Assembly (NCBI GenBank): GCA_041393395.1
Contig: JAWKKG010000003.1
Location: 909,213 to 973,212 of the forward strand
Origin: JAGQIB01 sp041393395
GTDB lineage: Bacteria; ARS69
Direction of reading: 5' to 3'
DNA length: 64,000 nucleotides
Below, in pieces: positions 24,003 to 31,648 of this stretch. Under the pieces are notes generated by a model, which saw only the letters and a program-made list of their open reading frames with translations, was not told where the DNA came from and did no database searches. A program made the translations under genes and the position numbers. How positions within the stretch are numbered: the first letter of the stretch is position 1; each line of letters starts with the position of its first letter.

Positions 24003-24110
24003 GCGCCGTCCTTGTCTCGGGGCGGGGAACGAGTCCGCGGTGGCCGTTGCGCAATCGGAAGTGGCCGATCGTTGCGTCCGTCAGCAGGCTCGAGTCGATG
24101 GAAAGGTTAG

Positions 24111-24302
24111 CACGAGGATGCTACGATTGCCGTGCTTCTCGCTCGAACGTTGAGTGACGGACCGCTGGCTAGCGGTCGTCACGACCTGGTGTGGGACGGT
24201 TTGAGTCAAACAGGTGCGGCCGCCGCCGATGGTGTCTATTTCTTGCGGGTGGAGGCGCGCGGGTATTCACGCACACACAAGCTCGTCCGCGTCGGGAGGT
24301 AG
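24111..24302 (+). pseudogene. Orphan fragment of a FlgD-like C-terminal sorting domain
   Basis: Sixty-three in-frame codons after a TAG, with no start codon, translate as the last half of a FlgD-like sorting domain: TIAVL, then LARTLSDGPLASGRHDLVWDG, GVYFLRVEARG and the basic end HKLVRVGR. Compared with intact copies (for example VDVYDVSGRRLRTLASGPVAEGTHDVVWDG in the gene at 37979), the segment YDVSGR is missing, so the domain itself is also damaged. The stop at 24300-24302 lies two bases before the start of the next gene. This is the 3' remnant of a lost secreted-protein gene. Confidence 0.75.
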
Positions 24303-24303
24303 G

Positions 24304-25593
24304 ATGAACCGCACGCAGATCGCCACCCTGGTCGTCGCACTCGCGAGTTCCTCGCCCGTCTCTGCAACGACACTACGTGTCCCCGAGGACTTCCCGACGA
24401 TTCAAGCCGCCGTGGATTCCGCCGGCCCGATCGACGTCGTGGACGTCGCTCCGGGCACTTGGTCGGACGCGGAGACACGCTCGGTGTGGAACGGCGGGAT
24501 GTACGTCAACGTCCGGTCGGTGGTGTTCCTGAAGCCCGGCGTCACCGTGCGCTCACGAAGTGGCGCCGAGGTCACGATCATCGATCTCTCGCTGAACCCG
24601 GGCCCGGGTTTCCAGACTCCAGTGGTCTATCCAGGTCTCCAAGCCGGGCCGGCGACGATCCAGGGTTTCACGGTATTGGGAGCGGGCTCGGGCGGAGGGG
24701 CCATTAGTTCTCTGGCGGCCCAGAAGTTGATCGTGCGGGAGTGTATCGTACGGGACATCGACACCGGGGGGCGTGCGATCACGGTCGCCAATGGCGGCGG
24801 GCTTGAGATCTACGACACGGTCGTGGAGAACGTGACGTTGCTCGGCGGCACCGCGATCCGCGCCATCAACGGCGGAAGCCTGAAGATGATCCGGACCACG
24901 ATTCGCGACAACTCTGCGGGAGGCCTCTTCTCGGAGGTACCGACCGTGATCGAGGACTGTAGCTTCATCAGGAACCGGACGACGCAGGGCGGGGCGGGCG
25001 TGGTCCTCAGCAAGACCTCGGAAGTCAGGAACTGTCTCTTCCAGGAAAACGTCTCGTTTGAAGGTGTGGGTGCGGGCCTCTGGGTCGGCCTGTCGCCGGC
25101 CGTCGTCGAAGGATGCACGTTCGTCCGGGACTCGTGCGGGGCGAGTGGCGCGGCGGCGGGGCTGCTCCTTTCCTATACGTCCGGAAGCTCTGTCGTTCGG
25201 AACAACACGTTCGTGGGTTGTCACTCTCCGGCCTTTCCTCCGTCTGCGTTCGGGGTGTCCAATAGCGTGGCAGAGTTCTCGAACAACATCGTCACGGGCA
25301 GCACCGGGGCGGCGGCACTGCACAACACGGGTGGGACGGTCACCGGCGGCTGCAACGACTACTGGAACAATGAAGCGGGCGACTTCGACGCATGGGCCCC
25401 GTTCCCCACCGACTTCTCCGCCGATCCCCTCTTCTGCGATCCGGAGTCCGACGACTACCGTCTCCATAGCAACTCCCTTTGCGCGCCGGATCAGAACCCG
25501 ACCTGCGGTCAGGTCGGGGCCTGGCCCGTCGCGTGCGGATCCGTGTCCATCGAGTCCCTCTCCTGGGGGCGAATCAAGGGGGCCTACCGATGA
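24304..25593 (+). CDS. Secreted right-handed beta-helix protein with C-terminal W-x-x-I-K tail
   Basis: This 429-residue protein starts at ATG 24304 with GGGAGG upstream and a signal peptide ending VSA. It opens with TLRVPEDFPTIQAAVDSA, the entry signature of pectate-lyase-like parallel beta-helices, then has repeated turns (VVENVTL, TIRDNSAGG, CSFIRNR, NCLFQENV, CTFVRDS, NTFVGC). A Cys-containing end (CDPESDDYR...CAPDQNPTCG) follows. The protein stops in IESLSWGRIKGAYR, a tail shared with two other exported proteins here. Substrates are likely polysaccharides, but no catalytic residue can be assigned. GC at third positions is visibly lower than in neighbouring genes. It is translationally coupled to the next gene. 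Confidence 0.82.
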   Translation: MNRTQIATLVVALASSSPVSATTLRVPEDFPTIQAAVDSAGPIDVVDVAPGTWSDAETRSVWNGGMYVNVRSVVFLKPGVTVRSRSGAEVTIIDLSLNPGPGFQTPVVYPGLQAGPATIQGFTVLGAGSGGGAISSLAAQKLIVRECIVRDIDTGGRAITVANGGGLEIYDTVVENVTLLGGTAIRAINGGSLKMIRTTIRDNSAGGLFSEVPTVIEDCSFIRNRTTQGGAGVVLSKTSEVRNCLFQENVSFEGVGAGLWVGLSPAVVEGCTFVRDSCGASGAAAGLLLSYTSGSSVVRNNTFVGCHSPAFPPSAFGVSNSVAEFSNNIVTGSTGAAALHNTGGTVTGGCNDYWNNEAGDFDAWAPFPTDFSADPLFCDPESDDYRLHSNSLCAPDQNPTCGQVGAWPVACGSVSIESLSWGRIKGAYR

Positions 25594-26210
25594 TTTCCCG
25601 TGCGATCCTGCTCGCGGCACTTGGTCTCGTATCCCTCCCGGCGGCGCCCGTCCGCGCCGAAAGGGAGGTCTTCCCGTGCACGGAACAGGCGTTGATCACG
25701 AACGGCGCAGGACTCGGCCGCTTCCTGTTCCGCTTCGATGGGACGACGGCTCTCCGCGACGAGCTCGTCACGGCGGCGTGGCTCGACGTTGCCTGCGGAT
25801 GGGTTTCCGAGGATGTCCTCTCCGTTCGGGTTGCGCCGCTGGATCGGGCTTGGTCGTCTGCGTCCGTGACCTGGACCTCTCCTTGGCACGACGCCGGTGG
25901 AGATCTCGCTCGGGCGTTCATCACCGCCGAGGATGTCCGGTCCGCAACCGTGCGCCTGAACGTGACGGAGTGGGTGCGGAGCCACTTTGCAGGGGATGTC
26001 GAGGACTACGGTTTGCTGCTCACGGTAGATGACGGCGCACGAGGGGGATTCACACCCGGTGAGCGTGCTCTGTTCGGCGATCTGCCGGACGCCTCGCTCA
26101 TCGTGGAGTACCGCGATTTGACGGGGCAGGGGATCGAAGGAGGCCCGCGGGCGTTCCTCGCGCGCCGCCAAGCGAGGATCGCGTCCGAGCGACCGGACCG
26201 GAGCAAGTAG
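25590..26210 (+). CDS. Secreted DNRLRE-domain-like protein
   Basis: This 206-residue protein starts at ATG 25590, overlapping the TGA of the beta-helix gene (ATGA). A signal peptide ends APVRA. The body (about 50-185) has the beta-sandwich pattern of DNRLRE/disaggregatase-like domains: AWLDVAC, LSVRVAPLDRAWSSASVTWTSPW, VRLNVTEWVRSHFAGDVEDYGLLLT and DASLIVEYRD. Such domains occur in extracellular carbohydrate-binding proteins. The C-terminus is basic (ARRQARIASERPDRSK) and lacks both sorting signals seen elsewhere. Coupling to the beta-helix gene suggests the two are exported together. Confidence 0.72.
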   Translation: MISRAILLAALGLVSLPAAPVRAEREVFPCTEQALITNGAGLGRFLFRFDGTTALRDELVTAAWLDVACGWVSEDVLSVRVAPLDRAWSSASVTWTSPWHDAGGDLARAFITAEDVRSATVRLNVTEWVRSHFAGDVEDYGLLLTVDDGARGGFTPGERALFGDLPDASLIVEYRDLTGQGIEGGPRAFLARRQARIASERPDRSK

Positions 26211-26232
26211 AAAGAGGGAGCGCCGTGTCGCC

Positions 26233-27114
26233 CTAACCCGCCTTCCGCTTCGCCTTCGCCCGCGTCTTCGTGCTCGGCGACATCTTCGTGGCGACCTTCT
26301 TGCTCGCCTTCCGGGGCGCGGCGGGGGCGGCCTTGCGCGCGCCCTCCACGGAGGCCTTGAGCGCCTCCATCAGGTTGATCACCTTCGGCTCTTCCACGTC
26401 CGGCGCCGCGACGACCTCCTGGCCCTCGATCTTCAGCTCGATGAGCGCGCGCATCTCGCCGACGTACTCGTCCTTCCACTGCGCGTAGTCGAAGTCCTCG
26501 CGCTTCGTGGCGTCCACGAGCATTTTCGTGAGCTTCTTCTCCTCGGCCGTGATCTTCGTCGCCTTCACGCCGTCCGCGAACTCCCCGGGCTGGCGCACCT
26601 TCTCCGCGTACTGGAGGACGTTCATCACGAGCAGATCCTCCAGCGGGCGGATCGCGACCATCTGCGTGCGGCCGGAGAGGATCGCGGTGCCGATCGCGTA
26701 GAGGTCCTCGTCGCGCATGGACTCGCGCAGGAGCTGGTACGGCTTCTGGCCGGCGGGGCCGTCGGGCTGCAGGTAGTACGCGCGCCCCGCGAAGTACATC
26801 GGATCGAGCTGGTCCCTGGGGACGAAGCACTCGATGTCCACGGCCTTCTCGCTCTTCTTCCGGAGCTTCTGCACTTCCTCGGGATCGATCACGACGTACT
26901 CGTCCTTCGTGTGCTCGAAGCCCGAGACGATCTCGTCGTTCGCGACCTCGCCGTGATCGGGGCAGATCTTCTTGTAGCGGATCCGCTGGTTGCAGTCCTT
27001 GTGGAGCTGGTTCAGACGGATCTCGGCTCCCGTCTGGTTCGCGGTGAAGCCGCGGACCGGAACGGAGACGAGGCTCAGGCGGATGAATCCCCGGAAAGAC
27101 GAGCGCGGTGGCAT
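26233..27114 (-). CDS. ku: Ku homodimer, non-homologous end joining
   Basis: This 293-residue protein is a bacterial Ku core (1-250): FIRLSLVSVPVRGF, IRLNQLHKDCNQRIRYKKICPDHGEV, KGFE-like SGFEHTKDEYVVIDPEEVQKL, and the bridge LYAIGTAILSGRTQMVAIRPL. It binds broken DNA ends as a ring and recruits LigD. The C-terminal 45 residues are Lys/Ala-rich (RKASKKVATKMSPSTKTRAKAKRKAG), the basic extension that in other species helps DNA binding and threading. The start is ATG at 27114 with GGGAGAA upstream. It is not in an operon with the ligase genes, which lie 3 kb and 4.5 kb away. Confidence 0.94.
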   Translation of the reverse strand: MPPRSSFRGFIRLSLVSVPVRGFTANQTGAEIRLNQLHKDCNQRIRYKKICPDHGEVANDEIVSGFEHTKDEYVVIDPEEVQKLRKKSEKAVDIECFVPRDQLDPMYFAGRAYYLQPDGPAGQKPYQLLRESMRDEDLYAIGTAILSGRTQMVAIRPLEDLLVMNVLQYAEKVRQPGEFADGVKATKITAEEKKLTKMLVDATKREDFDYAQWKDEYVGEMRALIELKIEGQEVVAAPDVEEPKVINLMEALKASVEGARKAAPAAPRKASKKVATKMSPSTKTRAKAKRKAG

Positions 27115-27251
27115 GGTTCTCCCTGCGTTTGAAGAGGCCCGTTCAGTCTGACGCCGGAACGCTCGAAACGCCAACCGCTTTCTGTGGAAGGGCCCCGGCG
27201 ATCGCCGGATCCGGCCGCCGGATCGGAAGCGATTTCGGAGCGACGATTCGA

Positions 27252-28616
27252 CTACTTCCCCGTCAGCCCGTGCTTCTTGAGGAAATACCCCAGATTCCGC
27301 TCGTCGATCCCGAGGGAGCGCGCGGCCTCGCGCCGCACGCCCTGCGAGCGACGGAGCGCCTCCTCCAGCAGCCGACGTTCCTCCGCGGCGAGCGCCGCCC
27401 GCAGCGTGGTGGGCGGCTCGCCGTTCTCCTCGCGGGCCGCGTCGCGGATGTCGGCGGGGAGCAGGTCCTCGCCGATCGTGTCGCCGCTCGCGAGGAGCAC
27501 GCCGCGCTCGACCACGTTGCGGAGCTCGCGAACGTTGCCGGGCCAGCCGTAGCGGCGGAGCGCGGCCATCGCGGCGTCGTCGATCGTGCGCACGCCCTTG
27601 TTGAGTCGCGCGCTGAACTCCTCCACGAACGCGCGCGCGAGTACCGGCACGTCGTCCGGGCGCTCGCGCAGCGGCGGGATCGCGATCGTGAGCACGTTGA
27701 TGCGGTAGTACAGGTCCGGACGGAAGCGCCCGGCCTCGACCTCGGCCGCGAGGTCCGCGTTGCTCGCGCAGATCAACCGCACGTCCACGTTCGTGGGCAG
27801 GCTGTCGCCCACGCGATCGAAGCTGCCGTCCTGCAGCACGCGCAGCACCTTGGCCTGCGCGATCGCCGGCAGCGAGTTGATCTCGTCCAGGAACAGCGTG
27901 CCGTGGTGCGCCACCCGGAACCGGCCCACGCGATCCGACACCGCGCCCGTGAACGCGCCCTTGCGGTGCCCGAAGAACTCGCTCTCGAACAGCTCGGTGG
28001 GGATCGCGGCGCAGTTCACGCGCACGAACGCGCCCTCGGCGCGCGCGCTGCGGCGATGGATCAGCTGCGCGACCTCTTCCTTGCCGGTGCCGGACTCGCC
28101 CACGAGCAGTACGGACGTGTCGGTGGGCGCCGCGAGCTCCGCGATCGACACGACCTGCTTCCACTCCGCACTCACGCCGAGCGGCTCGTCGTGCTTCTCC
28201 TGCGACGCCTTCCGGTCGCGCAGGTAGTCGACCTCGCGCTTCAGGTCGGACTGCGCGGTCGCGCGCTCGAGGATGATGCCGAGCTCGTCCGGCTCCACCG
28301 GCTTCATCACGTACTCGAACGCGCCCGCCTTCATGCAGTCCACCGCGGACTTCACCGTGCCGTGGCCCGTGAGCACGATCACCGGAAGTGCCGGGTCCGT
28401 CTTCGCGAGGCGGCCGACGAGCGTGAGCCCGTCCTCGTCCGGCATGCGCAGGTCGGAGATCACGACGTCCACGCCGTCCAGCAGATGCGCCTGCGTGGCG
28501 TCCTTCGCGGAGGATGCCACGCGCACGATCCAGCCGCGCCGCTCCAGCAGCTTCGCGAGCGAGTCGCGGACGTAGTCCTCGTCGTCCACGAGCAGCACGG
28601 TTCCCGCCTTCTTCAT
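27252..28616 (-). CDS. Sigma-54-dependent response regulator, NtrC family (second)
   Basis: This 454-residue enhancer-binding protein has a receiver (LLVDDED, acceptor D55 in VVISDLRMPD, MKP), an AAA+ domain with Walker A GESGTGKE, a canonical GAFTGA loop, GTLFLDEI and LRERPDD, and a Fis-type HTH (VRREAARSLGIDERNLGYFLKKHGL). The start is ATG at 28616, overlapping the TGA of the kinase gene (ATGA), so regulator and kinase are made together. It should act on sigma-54 promoters in response to the membrane kinase encoded upstream. Target genes are not evident here. Confidence 0.93.
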   Translation of the reverse strand: MKKAGTVLLVDDEDYVRDSLAKLLERRGWIVRVASSAKDATQAHLLDGVDVVISDLRMPDEDGLTLVGRLAKTDPALPVIVLTGHGTVKSAVDCMKAGAFEYVMKPVEPDELGIILERATAQSDLKREVDYLRDRKASQEKHDEPLGVSAEWKQVVSIAELAAPTDTSVLLVGESGTGKEEVAQLIHRRSARAEGAFVRVNCAAIPTELFESEFFGHRKGAFTGAVSDRVGRFRVAHHGTLFLDEINSLPAIAQAKVLRVLQDGSFDRVGDSLPTNVDVRLICASNADLAAEVEAGRFRPDLYYRINVLTIAIPPLRERPDDVPVLARAFVEEFSARLNKGVRTIDDAAMAALRRYGWPGNVRELRNVVERGVLLASGDTIGEDLLPADIRDAAREENGEPPTTLRAALAAEERRLLEEALRRSQGVRREAARSLGIDERNLGYFLKKHGLTGK

Positions 28617-30190
28617 TTCGTTCCTCCGAGCGGAAGCTCCACGGTGAAGCGCGCGCCGCCGTCCGCGCGGTTCTCGCCGCGGATCGTGCCTCCGTGGTCC
28701 TCCACGATGCCGTGGCAGATCGCGAGTCCGAGTCCGGTCGAGCCGCGCGTGGAATGGAACGGCTCGAACAGGCGACGTTTCACCTCGTCGGTCAGGCCGG
28801 GGCCGCGGTCCTCCACGGACACGATCGCGAGCGCGCCGCCGTTCTCCAGCGCGGCGCGCACGTCCACGCGGCCGGATTCGGGCTGCGCGTGGCACGCGTT
28901 CAGCACGAGATTCAGGAACAGCTGGCCGAGGGTCGTGGAGTTGCCCTCCAGCGCGAGCGGCCGCGACGTCTCCAGCGCCAGCTCCAGGTGCCGGAACTCG
29001 GGGTTGCGACGCACGAACGACACGGTGCGGTCCAGCACGTCGGCGAGGTCGACGGGTTCGCGCGGGCTGCGTCCCGGGTCCGCGAACGAGAGCACCTGCC
29101 GCACGATGCCCGCGGTGCGATCGAGTCCCTCCTGCACGCGATCCACGAGCGGCTCGGCCTCCTCCGCGCGTCCCTCGCGGAGATCGTCGCGCAGGAGTGC
29201 CAGGTAGTTCGCCATGCCCTCGAGCGGGTTGTTGATCTCGTGCGCGATGCCGGCCGCGAGCCGGCCGACGCTCGCGAGACGGTCCGCGTGCTGCACCTGT
29301 CGCTCCAGCTCGCGCACGCGTTCCTGGTGCCGGTTCTCCGCCTCGGCGCGATCCGCGCGCCGTGCGTGCCGGTACGCGAACACGGCGAGGCCGAACGCGC
29401 CGGACAGGAGCACGAAGTCGAGCAGCAGCGTCGTGCGGAACCGGCGCGCGAGAACGTCGTAGGAACCGAGCAGCTCGCTCTCGTTCTCGCGGCGCGCGAG
29501 CGTCCAGTGAATCGGCGGGGTCCAGTCCGCGCGCTCCACGGGCTGGCGCACGGTCACGATTCCCGCCGCTCGTTCCGCCGTGGGGGTCGCAAGCGGCTCG
29601 GTCGTGAGCGTGAGCGTGGCGTTGCCGGCCGGGACGGCGGTGTCGAGCAGGCGGACGGGCGCGATCCACGCGAGCAGCGTGCCGGCGCCGACCCGTCGGC
29701 CGAGCGGCCACACGGAGCGTACGGTCGCGGCGAGGGCGTCGTCGTTCTCGAGGTTCTCGAGATCGTCGGCGCCGAGGAACACGGGGCGGTCCTGTCGGCG
29801 ACCGATGCCGAGCAGCTCCGTGCCGTCGCGACCGAGGAGAACGAGTCGCTCGATCGCCGCGTGCGATTCCGCGAACAGGTACAGCGTGCCTTCCACGTCG
29901 AGTCGGCCCTGCCGCTGCCGGAACGGATCGTCGTCGATCAGCATCTCGGCCGCGCGCGTGATGGTGGGCGACTGCGCGAGGAACAGGAGATCGCCGCGGA
30001 GCGTGGCGAGCGCGGACTCCACGGTGCGCGCCTGCGCGGTGGTGCGCAGCGCGAGATCCGCGACCGCGATCTCCCGCGCCTCGCGCCGCGAATCGATCAG
30101 CCCCCAGATCGCCACGCCGAGAATCGCGACGAGGGTCACGGCCAGGATGACGAGGACGCCGGATCGGCGGCGGGACGGGGTGGGACTCAT
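28613..30190 (-). CDS. Membrane sensor histidine kinase, partner of the NtrC regulator
   Basis: This 525-residue kinase has a transmembrane helix (about 11-31), a periplasmic sensor of about 230 residues (PDC/CACHE-like in length, ending near NESELLGSYDVLARR), and a second transmembrane helix (about 265-287). A coiled coil leads to the H-box GIAHEINNPLEGM, N-box NLVLNACHA, G1 EDRGPGL and G2 STRGSTGLGLAICHGI. The H-box type (HEINNPL) is the NtrB/ZraS class that pairs with NtrC regulators. The start is ATG at 30190. No Shine-Dalgarno is visible, but TATCAT ends 7 bases before the ATG, so a leaderless message is possible. Confidence 0.88.
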   Translation of the reverse strand: MSPTPSRRRSGVLVILAVTLVAILGVAIWGLIDSRREAREIAVADLALRTTAQARTVESALATLRGDLLFLAQSPTITRAAEMLIDDDPFRQRQGRLDVEGTLYLFAESHAAIERLVLLGRDGTELLGIGRRQDRPVFLGADDLENLENDDALAATVRSVWPLGRRVGAGTLLAWIAPVRLLDTAVPAGNATLTLTTEPLATPTAERAAGIVTVRQPVERADWTPPIHWTLARRENESELLGSYDVLARRFRTTLLLDFVLLSGAFGLAVFAYRHARRADRAEAENRHQERVRELERQVQHADRLASVGRLAAGIAHEINNPLEGMANYLALLRDDLREGRAEEAEPLVDRVQEGLDRTAGIVRQVLSFADPGRSPREPVDLADVLDRTVSFVRRNPEFRHLELALETSRPLALEGNSTTLGQLFLNLVLNACHAQPESGRVDVRAALENGGALAIVSVEDRGPGLTDEVKRRLFEPFHSTRGSTGLGLAICHGIVEDHGGTIRGENRADGGARFTVELPLGGTK

Positions 30191-30217
30191 AGCGCCTATG
30201 ATACGCCAGTTCTCGCG

Positions 30218-30236
30218 GTTCATGGAACATATGAAC
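30218..30236. promoter_or_regulatory. Inverted repeat upstream of the kinase/regulator operon
   Basis: GTTCAT-N7-ATGAAC forms a perfect six-base inverted repeat with seven-base spacing, centred about 37 bases before the kinase start. It fits a dimeric repressor or activator site controlling the operon. Confidence 0.4.
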
Positions 30237-30335
30237 CCGAAGTCGCGAATCTGCCGGGGGGCCGGTGAGGGCTGGGCGGCGACTGGAGGCAGCGTGGCGC
30301 CGCGGGAGGGGGGTGGCGGTCCGTTGCGGCGGCGG

Positions 30336-31574
30336 CTAACGACCCAGCACGATGAGGCGTGTCGCAGAACGAGCCCCGCCGTCCGGCCGCAGGAAGTAGA
30401 TCCCGGCCGCCACCGGCCGGCCGAGGTCGGTCCGGAGGTCCCAGCGGGCGGCGCCCGCGGGCAGGGTGCGGATCCGGCGGCCGGCCAGGTCGAAGACCGC
30501 GATCTCGGCCCCGCCCACGGAGAGCTCCACGGCGTTCGCACCGGCCGGGGCCGGGTTCGGCCAGACCCGGAAGGGCGGGGCCACGGCCGGCGCGAGCTCT
30601 GCGATCGCGTCCGGCGCCCCCGGGGCCGCCGGGTCGCCCGCATCGAACTGCACCGAGATGGTCATCCGGAACGAGCGCGTGCCTCCCGCGGGCCACACGT
30701 CGACGGGCGGGAACACCACGAGCAACCGCACGTCGTCCGGGAACCCGGGCGCGGGATCGATCGTCGGCCGGTCCGCGAAGTCCCCGCGCATGAGTCGCCA
30801 CCGCGCGGTGTCGTCCGGCGGATCGATGGAGTCCAGCGTGAGGTGCACGCGGTGGAACGCGTTCTGCACGGCACCGATCCCGAGCGACAGCCCGGGCGAA
30901 TCCTCGGGGATCACGTCGGAGTCCTCGAGACACACGGTGTCGCCGCGCCGCGCGAGCGACGTCGAGCCCCACGCCTCGAAGCGCACCGTGTCGTCGCCCC
31001 AGTACGCGGTGCCGGAGCTCGCGCGACCGAGATCCGGATCGAGCTGCAGGCCCACGAACACCTCGGTCCACGCGCCGCCGGACTCGTTCGTGATCTCCCA
31101 GGTGACGTCGATGGCGGGGCCGCCGTGCGGGATCTGCACCGGCACGGCGCGCTCGTGCACGAACGCTCCGAGCGCCTGGTGATCGGTCGCCGGCACGTCG
31201 TCCGTGAACTCGGCCGCGAGTCGTTCCGCGAGCGGCAGGTCCGTGTCGCGATCGGGCGCCACCGGCGCGAACTCGGGCGGCCACGCGGTGGACACGAGCG
31301 TGTCGGCGCGCGTCGGCGACGGGACGATCGCGCCGAGCCACAATCCGCCGAACATCCGGAACGTCTCGCTCGCGGGACCGTTGAGGAGCTGGCCGTCGTC
31401 GCGGACGGAGATCGAGGAACCCGCGAGCGGCAGCGATCCGACCGTATCGGCGAGCGCGGCGCCGGATCGCGAGTCGAATCGTGAGCCGAAGAGCGAGCCG
31501 GTCCACGGGGAGAGAAGGGCCAGGAGAACGGCGACGCTCGCGGTCCGGACGGATCGTGTCCAGTAAGCGGCCAT
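30336..31574 (-). CDS. Secreted protein with FlgD-like C-terminal sorting domain
   Basis: This 412-residue protein starts at ATG 31574 with GGAGG upstream. An N-terminal hydrophobic segment (about 8-22) and a later LADTVG site suggest export. The middle (about 45-325) is a beta-rich region with no family I recognise (VTWEITNESGGAWTEVFVGLQLDPDLG and similar). The last 80 residues are a FlgD-like domain: RVWPNPAPAGANAVELSV, IAVFDLAGRRIRTLPAGAARWDLRTDLG, AAGIYFLRPDGG and the basic end TRLIVLGR. The end domain implies delivery by a type IX-like or related outer-membrane route. Confidence 0.78.
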   Translation of the reverse strand: MAAYWTRSVRTASVAVLLALLSPWTGSLFGSRFDSRSGAALADTVGSLPLAGSSISVRDDGQLLNGPASETFRMFGGLWLGAIVPSPTRADTLVSTAWPPEFAPVAPDRDTDLPLAERLAAEFTDDVPATDHQALGAFVHERAVPVQIPHGGPAIDVTWEITNESGGAWTEVFVGLQLDPDLGRASSGTAYWGDDTVRFEAWGSTSLARRGDTVCLEDSDVIPEDSPGLSLGIGAVQNAFHRVHLTLDSIDPPDDTARWRLMRGDFADRPTIDPAPGFPDDVRLLVVFPPVDVWPAGGTRSFRMTISVQFDAGDPAAPGAPDAIAELAPAVAPPFRVWPNPAPAGANAVELSVGGAEIAVFDLAGRRIRTLPAGAARWDLRTDLGRPVAAGIYFLRPDGGARSATRLIVLGR

Positions 31575-31648
31575 GAAGACCTCCGGAAAGAGTCTGCTCC
31601 CGATCCGCCGGGACGTCCACCGGCGCGAAAGACGGCTATGATCCCGGC

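Noticed and set aside
30336..30360. A CRISPR array or phage attachment site in the window
   Set aside because: No set of regular repeats with unique spacers and no tRNA-linked direct repeats were seen anywhere in the window.
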